A stretch of 45,230 bases of DNA, taken from assembly GCA_027366615.1 (NCBI GenBank), contig DAHXNG010000060.1:1-45230 (forward strand), in the 5' to 3' direction. The stretch is from Nitrospirota bacterium. GTDB taxonomy: Bacteria > Nitrospirota > Leptospirillia > Leptospirillales > Leptospirillaceae. Numbering within the stretch: the first letter of the stretch is position 1; each line of letters opens with the position of its first letter. The notes beneath the pieces are model-generated. The model saw only the letters and a list, made by a program, of their open reading frames with translations, was not told the DNA's origin and did not search any database. Shown here one piece after another: positions 34,085-40,723 of this stretch. The translations under genes and the position numbers were made by a program.

Positions 34085-35144
34085 GAAATCCGCCATTATA
34101 GAAGATGAAGGCCCAGGTGAGGGTGAGACTCTTCTTGTGGAAGGATGCCGGAAGGGCAATATAGGGGGCGGCAACGCGGACAATCCGGAGAGACTCCTCG
34201 TCGAGGGCGGCGCTTCCGGAACTCTGGGTCAGCTCGGCGCGGGCCAGCGTTCCGTCGGCATTGATCGAAAAAGTTACAAGAGCCCGGCCCGTTGTTCCCC
34301 GGGCCGCCGCATCGGGGGGATACTCCCCGATCGTTTCGAAGCGTTCCTGGATCCGCCTGATGTAGCTAGAATAGGTCTCATCCTCGAGATTTGCGGCGAT
34401 ACGATCAAGTTCGGTCTGCTTGTCGCTGTAGGCCGGCATATCCTTGTTCAGGTCGACATGCTGCGTCAGAGGGCTCCCGAGGGATTCCTGGGCAAGGATC
34501 TTCCGGATCTGCTCCTTGGTCAGGGGATGGCTGACGACGGGTTTCTGGGGTTTTTGCTGTCGCTCCCTGGGGGCGGTGGCCTTATTGTCGGGTTTGGGCG
34601 TCGGGTGTCCCTTCTCCGCCTTCGCGTGGTTCTCCTTTTCATGGTAAGTCGACTTCTTCACCTGCTTGAAGCCCGGCAGGTTGTCGGCCTTCGGTGCCTC
34701 TCGGGGTGATTCCGTCCGGGTCAAAAGCTCCGGCGGAACAGGGCGTCGGGGAACGGCGCGGGGAACTGGCCGGGCCGTCTCCGTATGATGCTCCACCCCC
34801 TTTGGCTTGCCGTTTATGGAGAAGCCCTTCGGAAGCTCTGGCGCCACCGACTGCTTTTGGAGAGGGACCTTCGAAGGGTCGACCAGATCGATGAAGACAG
34901 GCTTCTTCTCGAGCGCCATTTTTCTCTGCGCCAGGGGGGAAAGCTTCTTGGGCGCGGCAGAAATGAGGTTCTCAACCGCCTGATGGAAGGCCGGATCCTT
35001 GAGAAAGAGGGTGATTGCGGCTACATGAACGAGGAATGAGACGAGAACGAACCATCGGAAGGCCCAGAGATCCCCTTCCCTGCTTTCGTCGAAGGATCCT
35101 CGACCATCCTGTAAGGATGCCGAAAAGGCCATGGCGGTCACCAT
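34071..35144 (-). CDS. TonB-family energy-transducing protein
   Basis: A 357-residue protein with TonB layout: a cytoplasmic N-terminus of about 28 residues, one membrane anchor (about 29-48), a long periplasmic stretch rich in Pro, Lys and Glu (about 110-215; ETARPVPRAVPRRPVPPEL), and a C-terminal TonB domain (about 265-345) with SYIRRIQERFETIGEYPPDAAARGTTGRALVTFSINADGTL. TonB couples the proton-motive force via ExbB/ExbD to outer-membrane receptors, but no exbB or exbD is in the window, so it may instead serve an envelope or division role like TolA-type proteins. Two starts are possible: ATG at 35144, or ATG at 35132 with GGAG about 12 bases upstream. Confidence 0.85.
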   Translation of the reverse strand: MVTAMAFSASLQDGRGSFDESREGDLWAFRWFVLVSFLVHVAAITLFLKDPAFHQAVENLISAAPKKLSPLAQRKMALEKKPVFIDLVDPSKVPLQKQSVAPELPKGFSINGKPKGVEHHTETARPVPRAVPRRPVPPELLTRTESPREAPKADNLPGFKQVKKSTYHEKENHAKAEKGHPTPKPDNKATAPRERQQKPQKPVVSHPLTKEQIRKILAQESLGSPLTQHVDLNKDMPAYSDKQTELDRIAANLEDETYSSYIRRIQERFETIGEYPPDAAARGTTGRALVTFSINADGTLARAELTQSSGSAALDEESLRIVRVAAPYIALPASFHKKSLTLTWAFIFYNGGFHVIQ

Positions 35145-35243
35145 CTCCGGAGAAAACCGGCTTCACGAAGGCCCGAAGGCCGACGGAAGTCCGGACCCAT
35201 ATGTCCACATAAAACACTATCTCGCGAGGTTGCATTTTACCCT
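35145..35243. promoter_or_regulatory. Divergent intergenic region between tonB-like gene and ksgA
   Basis: These 99 bases must hold promoters for both the leftward tonB-slt-zapA cluster and the rightward ksgA cluster. I see small palindromes (GTCCGGAC, CATATG, CTCGCGAG) and an AT-richer stretch near ACATAAAACACTATC, but no hexamer pair good enough to call on either strand. A regulator-binding site at GTCCGGAC or CTCGCGAG is possible, unproven. Confidence 0.4.
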
Positions 35244-36098
35244 ATGCTTCGCCCCAAAGGAAACCGGGAGACCCTCCCCTCCCCCGCAAAACATCTTGGT
35301 CAGCACTTCCTGACCGACGACCGGATCGCCGCCCGCATCGTGGACTCCGTCGACCCGGACCTTCTTGACCGACTTCCGGCGATCGAGATCGGTCCCGGCC
35401 GGATGATCCTGACCCGGCATCTGGCCCGAAGATCCCCCCGGCTTATTTTGGTCGAAAAGGATGCACGGCTGATCCCCCTGCTCGAGGAGAGCTTCCGGGA
35501 GCTTGGAGACCGGGTCGAGATCCGGAGAGCCGACGCCCTCCATGAGAGCCTTGTGGTTCAGGGATCCCCCTACATACTGCTCTCCAATCTCCCTTACAAC
35601 ATCTCGGTACCGCTCCTCATGAAGATCATCGGCGCCACCCCCCCGCCCGTACAGGCCGTCCTCATGTTTCAAAAGGAGGTGGCCGACCGCATCACCGCAC
35701 CTCCAGGAGGGAAGGATTACGGATCCCTCTCTGTCGCCGCCCGGCTTCTCTCGAACCCTGCCCATCTTTTTGATATCCGGCCGGGATCCTTTCACCCCCC
35801 GCCCAAGGTCCACTCGACCGTTCTCTCGTTTACCCCGGCAGAAACCCGCCTTGATCCTGCCATTCATGGAGCGATCCACTTGGCCCGCGCCGCCTTCTCC
35901 TATCGAAGAAAGACTCTGAAAAACGCTCTGGGACTTGGCCTCTCGGCCGGGATCATGGAAAAGGTCCTCCTCCTTCTTGAACACGAACCGGACCGGGCCG
36001 GAGTTCGGCCAGAAACTCTCTCTCCCGGCGACTGGCTCGACCTGGCCCGTCGCCTTCAGGAACACAACCCGGAAATTTTTGCTAAGATAGAAGGATGA
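35244..36098 (+). CDS. rsmA: 16S rRNA dimethyladenosine transferase (KsgA/RsmA)
   Basis: SAM-dependent enzyme that dimethylates two adjacent adenosines near the 3' end of 16S rRNA during 30S maturation. In 284 residues: KHLGQHFLTDDRIAARIV (about 16-33), SAM motif I as EIGPGRMILTRHLA, LVEKDARLIPLL, the catalytic NLPYNIS (about 115-121), KEVADRITAPPGGKDYGSLSVAAR and the C-terminal FHPPPKVHSTVLSF with RAAFSYRRKTLKNAL. Motif I is normally EIGPGxGxLT; here the third Gly is Met (codon ATG, checked). ATG start, without a strong ribosome site close by. Next gene rnj starts 23 bases after the stop. Confidence 0.94.
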   Translation: MLRPKGNRETLPSPAKHLGQHFLTDDRIAARIVDSVDPDLLDRLPAIEIGPGRMILTRHLARRSPRLILVEKDARLIPLLEESFRELGDRVEIRRADALHESLVVQGSPYILLSNLPYNISVPLLMKIIGATPPPVQAVLMFQKEVADRITAPPGGKDYGSLSVAARLLSNPAHLFDIRPGSFHPPPKVHSTVLSFTPAETRLDPAIHGAIHLARAAFSYRRKTLKNALGLGLSAGIMEKVLLLLEHEPDRAGVRPETLSPGDWLDLARRLQEHNPEIFAKIEG

Positions 36099-36120
36099 CC
36101 CTTCCACAAAGGAGAACTTT

Positions 36121-37854
36121 TTGACCGATTTTTCGCACTCTTCGCCCGATACGCCCCCCACCGATTCCGCCCTTCTTCCCGACGGATCCCTTCCTGCCCC
36201 CTCACTTCGGATCATTCCCCTGGGAGGGCTCGGGGAGGTCGGCATGAACATGACCGTCTATGAGTCCGAAGGACGGATTATCGTCGTCGACTGTGGCGTG
36301 CTCTTCCCCGAGGACGACCTTCTGGGAATCGACCTGATCATCCCCGACTTCTCCTATCTTGTCGAGAACCGGGACCGAATCCTGGGACTCTTCCTCACCC
36401 ATGGCCACGAGGATCATATCGGGGCGGTCCCCTACTTCCTTCGGGAGTTTGATGTTCCCGTCCTGGGAACTCCTTTGACCCTCGGCCTCCTTGAATCGAA
36501 GCTGAAGCAGACCCGCAAGCCCGAGGAGATGCCCAAGCTCATTACACTCTCCCCCCGCCAGGAATACCTGATGGGCCCCTTCGGGGTCGAACCGATCAGG
36601 ATTACCCACTCGATCGCCGATGGCGTGGCCTTCGCAATCAGAACATCGTCAGGAACCGTCCTTCACACGGGAGACTTCAAGATCGACCTGACCCCGATCG
36701 ACGATCTCCATTTCGACATTCACCGCTTCTGCGCCCTGGGAGAGGAAGGTATCGTGGCTCTCCTTTCGGACAGCACCAACTCCGAAAAGGAAGGTCTCTC
36801 CCTCTCGGAGAAGCTGGTGGGGGAGAACCTCGACCACCTGATCCGCGACGCTCCGGGCCGGGTCATCGTCTCGACTTTCTCGTCGAACATCCACCGTCTT
36901 CAGCAGGTCGCCGACGTGGCCATCCGCCATGGCCGGTTCGTCGTCTTCAACGGCCGCTCCATGGAAAACAACTATCGGGTCGCCTCCGACCTCGGACACC
37001 TCCATATTCCCGCAGACCGTATCGTCAAGGTCGAGGCGGTCGGAACCCTTCCGCCGGAAAAGGTGGCCATCATCACCACCGGAAGCCAGGGAGAGCCCAT
37101 GAGCGGGCTGTTCCGGATGGCCGTGAACGACCACAAGCATATCGCCATTGGCGCCGGAGACACCGTCCTTCTTTCTTCGCGGGTCATCCCGGGAAATGAA
37201 CGGGCGATCGACCGGATCATCAACCTTCTTCTCCGGAAGGGGGCCCGGGTCCACTTCCGAGCCATTTCGGACATCCACGTCTCGGGCCATGCGAGCATGG
37301 AAGACCAGAAACTCATGATCCGCATGCTCCGACCCCGCCATTTCGTTCCCATCCACGGAGAGTATCGGCATCTTTCGGCCCACGCCCGAACGGCCAGGCG
37401 CATGGGAATTCCGGATGAGCGGATCCACCTGATCGAAAACGGGGATGTCCTCCTCATCGACAGCGAAGGAGCGCGTGTTTCGGGAAAGGTCACGGCCGGA
37501 CGCACCCTCATCGACGGAAAGAATGTCGGCGAGATCGGGGAGGGGGTGATCCGGGACAGAAAGCGTCTGGCCTCTGACGGGATGGTGACCGTTATCCTGG
37601 GACTTTCGCGCCAGAACGGCGAAGTCGTGATCGGCCCGGAGGTCTTCTCCCGGGGAGTCGCCCCCCAGGAGCGCTCGGCGGAGCTCGACGGCCTGGTCCG
37701 CGCCCAGGTGCAGATCGCACTCGATGCGGCCGAACCGGAGATCAGGGCCGAGACCCAGGCCCTCAAGACCCGTATTCACAACCACCTTCGCAAATACTTC
37801 AAAAAACAGTTTCACAGGGATCCCATGATCCTTCCCGTCATCCTCGAGAGCTGA
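36121..37854 (+). CDS. rnj: Ribonuclease J (metallo-beta-lactamase, beta-CASP)
   Basis: RNase J combines endonuclease and 5'-to-3' exonuclease activity in mRNA decay and rRNA maturation. In 577 residues: an extra N-terminal stretch of about 28 residues rich in Ser, Pro and Asp, then LRIIPLGGLGEVGMNMTVYE, the zinc motif HGHEDHIGAVPYF (about 95-107), LHTGDFKID, SDSTNSEKEG, the beta-CASP domain with STFSSNIHRLQQ and GSQGEPMSGL, then SGHASMEDQKLMIRMLRPRHFVPIHGEYRHL, and a C-terminal dimerisation part. TTG start with AAGGAG six to seven bases upstream. RNase Y lies about 8 kb away in the opposite cluster. Confidence 0.96.
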   Translation: MTDFSHSSPDTPPTDSALLPDGSLPAPSLRIIPLGGLGEVGMNMTVYESEGRIIVVDCGVLFPEDDLLGIDLIIPDFSYLVENRDRILGLFLTHGHEDHIGAVPYFLREFDVPVLGTPLTLGLLESKLKQTRKPEEMPKLITLSPRQEYLMGPFGVEPIRITHSIADGVAFAIRTSSGTVLHTGDFKIDLTPIDDLHFDIHRFCALGEEGIVALLSDSTNSEKEGLSLSEKLVGENLDHLIRDAPGRVIVSTFSSNIHRLQQVADVAIRHGRFVVFNGRSMENNYRVASDLGHLHIPADRIVKVEAVGTLPPEKVAIITTGSQGEPMSGLFRMAVNDHKHIAIGAGDTVLLSSRVIPGNERAIDRIINLLLRKGARVHFRAISDIHVSGHASMEDQKLMIRMLRPRHFVPIHGEYRHLSAHARTARRMGIPDERIHLIENGDVLLIDSEGARVSGKVTAGRTLIDGKNVGEIGEGVIRDRKRLASDGMVTVILGLSRQNGEVVIGPEVFSRGVAPQERSAELDGLVRAQVQIALDAAEPEIRAETQALKTRIHNHLRKYFKKQFHRDPMILPVILES

Positions 37855-37857
37855 TCG

Positions 37858-40041
37858 GTGAGCGCTCCCGCAACACCCTCCCGGGAGTCGTCCGGAGGCC
37901 TTTTTCCGCTGGCGCCTCTTGTTTTGGGAGCCCTGGCGATTTTCTCCGCCGGGGCCCTTCTCACCGTCTCCCCCGACGATCCCTCTCTTCTGACGGGGGC
38001 AAGCTTTCACCACGCACACAATCTGTTCGGCCTTGCCGGATCCACCTTTGCCGACATTTTTTACGGACTCTTTGGACTTTCCTCCTTATTCATCCCCCTC
38101 TTTTTCTCCGTCGAAGCACTCCGGAGAGTTCGTCACCGCCCCTCCTCCTTTTCTTACCTTTCAGGCTTCTCTCTTCTCTTTGCCGCACTCCCTCCGCTTC
38201 TCGCGATCCTCGTCAGTCGGCACTTCCCCACCCCTTACCCCACGGGAGGAAGTGTGGGAGAGGCCATCCTGACAGTCTCTCTGCCGCTTCTCAACCGACC
38301 CGGGGTGATCCTTCTCTTCGGAACACTCGCCCTCGCCGGGGCGGCACTCCTCCTCTCCCGTCTCCCCGGGACCGTCCTTCCCGAGTGGAGGGCGGCGATA
38401 AATCGCTTCAAAAAGAGGCGGATGGTAGAGGCGAAGCCCCATATTGAAACCCGGGAGAGTCTCCCCCCGACTCCGAATGCACCCACCGAGCTCCTGTCAA
38501 CGAGGGAAGAGGAGGAGATGCCCTCTCCCCCCCCTTCCCCGATGCCCCGACTTTTTGAACCCCCGGCACCCCGATCCGCGCCGAAGACTGAAATCATCCT
38601 CGAGATCCCGCCCGATGCGACAACACCCCCCCTCTCCTTCCTCGACCCTCCCGGGGAGGATCGGGAGGACACCACCGAATTCATCCGGGAGACACAGAAG
38701 ACCCTTTCGGAATTCTTCCGGGTCTACCAGGTGGCAGGCCGCATGGTCGGGGCCCAGACAGGCCCGGTCATCACCCTTTTCGAGTTCTCTCCGGCCCCCG
38801 GAACAAAGGTCAACCGGATCACCGGACTTGCCAACGAACTTGCGCTCACCCTCAAGGTTCCACAGGTCAGGATCCAGGTCCCCGTCCCGGAAAAGTCGAC
38901 GGTCGGAATTGAGGTTCCCAACCCTCGACGCTCCCCGGTCTCCTTTCGGGAGATCTATGAAAGTCTCTCCTTCCGGTCGATCTCCTCCCCCCTGGCTCTC
39001 GCCATCGGAAAGACCGTTGCAGGCGAGCCCTACGCCGCGGATCTGGCCCGCATGCCCCACCTCCTCGTGGCGGGAGCCACCGGAACCGGGAAATCCGTTT
39101 GCCTCAATGGCCTGATTTCAAGCCTTCTGATGAAAAACGGCCCAGAGAACCTGCGCCTTCTCATGATCGATCCCAAACGTCTCGAGATGGCCCCCTACGA
39201 AGGCATTCCCCACCTGCTCGGCCCCGTCGTCACCGAACCCGCCGTCGCCGTGGGCCGTCTGCGTTCCCTCGTCACCGAGATGCTCCGCCGCTACGACCTG
39301 ATGAAGGACGAGGGGGTCAAAAATATCTCGGAATACCGGAAGGTCGTCTCTCCGGAGCGCCTCTTCCCGTATATCGTCGTCGTCATCGACGAGCTGGCCG
39401 ATCTCATGCTGGCGCAAAAAAAAGAGGTTGAGCCTCCCATCATCCGTCTGGCCCAGATGGCCCGCGCCGCCGGCATCCACCTCGTTCTCGCCACACAGCG
39501 TCCCTCCGCCCAGGTCGTGACAGGCCTCATCAAGACCAACATTCCGACCAAGATCGCCTTCCAGGTCGGAAGCCAGATCGACTCCCGGGTCATCCTCGAC
39601 ACCGGAGGAGCGGAGTTTCTTCTGGGGGCCGGCGACATGCTGATCAAGCCGCCGGGGTCGGACGTCGTGAGACGTCTTCACGGCTCCTACATCTCCGAAG
39701 AGGAGGTGGGCCGGATCGTCGCTTTCTGGAGACGGGTTCCCCCGCCGCCGCCCCTCCCGGAGGAGTCGCGTCTTCTCTCCGGAGGAGCCTCAGGGGAGGG
39801 AGCGGGAGGCGATGGCTCCGGCGAGAACGACCCGGAGGAGGAAGGGCTCTACCAGGATGCACTGGCCGTGGTCGTCCGCCAGAAAAAGGCCTCGACCTCC
39901 CTGATACAGAGACATCTGAGAATCGGCTATAATAGGGCAGCACGACTGATCGACAGAATGGAAGAGGAGGGGGTTATCGGCCCCTCCGACGGAACTAGCC
40001 GCCCCCGACCCCTCCTGAAAGGATTTGAACAGCATGAATAG
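37858..40041 (+). CDS. ftsK: DNA translocase FtsK/SpoIIIE
   Basis: Septum-located DNA pump that clears chromosome ends during division. In 727 residues: an N-terminal membrane domain with about four helices (18-170), a Pro/Glu-rich linker (about 195-260), the alpha domain starting near TEFIRETQKTLSEFFRVYQVAG, the motor with GATGTGKSVCLNGLISSLL (Walker A), VVVIDELADLML (Walker B) and LATQRPSAQVVTGLIKTNIPTKIAFQV, and the winged-helix gamma domain (DALAVVVRQKKASTSLIQRHLRIGYNRAARLIDRMEEEGVIG). The linker is short. GTG start three bases after the rnj stop; lolA follows with an eight-base overlap, a common ftsK-lolA pairing. Confidence 0.96.
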   Translation: MSAPATPSRESSGGLFPLAPLVLGALAIFSAGALLTVSPDDPSLLTGASFHHAHNLFGLAGSTFADIFYGLFGLSSLFIPLFFSVEALRRVRHRPSSFSYLSGFSLLFAALPPLLAILVSRHFPTPYPTGGSVGEAILTVSLPLLNRPGVILLFGTLALAGAALLLSRLPGTVLPEWRAAINRFKKRRMVEAKPHIETRESLPPTPNAPTELLSTREEEEMPSPPPSPMPRLFEPPAPRSAPKTEIILEIPPDATTPPLSFLDPPGEDREDTTEFIRETQKTLSEFFRVYQVAGRMVGAQTGPVITLFEFSPAPGTKVNRITGLANELALTLKVPQVRIQVPVPEKSTVGIEVPNPRRSPVSFREIYESLSFRSISSPLALAIGKTVAGEPYAADLARMPHLLVAGATGTGKSVCLNGLISSLLMKNGPENLRLLMIDPKRLEMAPYEGIPHLLGPVVTEPAVAVGRLRSLVTEMLRRYDLMKDEGVKNISEYRKVVSPERLFPYIVVVIDELADLMLAQKKEVEPPIIRLAQMARAAGIHLVLATQRPSAQVVTGLIKTNIPTKIAFQVGSQIDSRVILDTGGAEFLLGAGDMLIKPPGSDVVRRLHGSYISEEEVGRIVAFWRRVPPPPPLPEESRLLSGGASGEGAGGDGSGENDPEEEGLYQDALAVVVRQKKASTSLIQRHLRIGYNRAARLIDRMEEEGVIGPSDGTSRPRPLLKGFEQHE

Positions 40042-40723
40042 CGCCCTCCGGCGAACTGTATTCGCGTTTTTTACAGCGCTTCTCCCTGTTTCCCTTTCCT
40101 TCACCACCGTCCTTGCAGAGGAGAGCCCCTCCTCCCGGCACGAACTCTCCCTGCTCGTCGCCAAGGTCAAGACAGGGGAAGGGTTCCGTGCCCACTTCAC
40201 CCAGACGCTCGCCGCCCCTGGAGCCCCAAAAACACTTTCCCGGGGGAACCTTGTCTACCGGGCACCGGGGCTCATGCTTCTTCGCTATACGGCCCCGGAG
40301 GGCCAATGGCTCAAGCTCGACGGGAACCGCATGGCCCTCTATGTTCCCCAAAATCGTCAGGTTCTGATCAAGACCATCAAGAAGCACAGAATCCCCGAGA
40401 CACCTGCGATTCTCCTTGCCTCCATTCCCCAGATCTCCCACTGGTTTTTCGTCAAGCCTATCGAATCCGGATCGGTTCCTGACGGAACGCCCCTCTCCAT
40501 CGTCCTGATCCCGCGGCATCCCGACCCCCACCTGGCCCAGGCGACCCTCACCCTCAGAAAGGGGACAGGTCAACTGATCCGCCTTCTCTTCATGGAGCAG
40601 AACGGTACACGACTCTCCATCCGCCTCGACGGCTTCACCGTTCTCTCCCGCGTTCCCGCCAGCGACCTTCACGTCTCCGTTCCGCCCGGCACCACCGCCG
40701 CCAAGATCCCCGGAGCCTTCTGA
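40034..40723 (+). CDS. lolA: Outer-membrane lipoprotein carrier protein LolA
   Basis: Periplasmic chaperone that ferries lipoproteins from the inner to the outer membrane. In 229 residues: a signal peptide (about 1-28, cleavage near VLAEE), then the LolA fold with GFRAHFTQTL, SRGNLVYRAPGLMLLRYTAPEGQWLKLDGNRMALYVPQNRQVLIK, and a final FTVLSRVPASDLHVSVPPGT. The F-x-A-x-F-x-Q-T and G-x-L-x-x-R-x-P-x-x-x-R blocks are diagnostic. I use ATG at 40034, ten bases after AAAGGA; the track's TTG at 40025 is too close to that site. It overlaps the ftsK stop by eight bases and uvrA by one (TGATG). Confidence 0.9.
   Translation: MNSALRRTVFAFFTALLPVSLSFTTVLAEESPSSRHELSLLVAKVKTGEGFRAHFTQTLAAPGAPKTLSRGNLVYRAPGLMLLRYTAPEGQWLKLDGNRMALYVPQNRQVLIKTIKKHRIPETPAILLASIPQISHWFFVKPIESGSVPDGTPLSIVLIPRHPDPHLAQATLTLRKGTGQLIRLLFMEQNGTRLSIRLDGFTVLSRVPASDLHVSVPPGTTAAKIPGAF

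Noticed and set aside
36649-38019. 456-residue minus-strand ORF opposite rnj and ftsK
   Set aside because: Antisense shadow of two well-supported genes, Asp/Gly/Arg-rich with no domain; common in GC-rich DNA.
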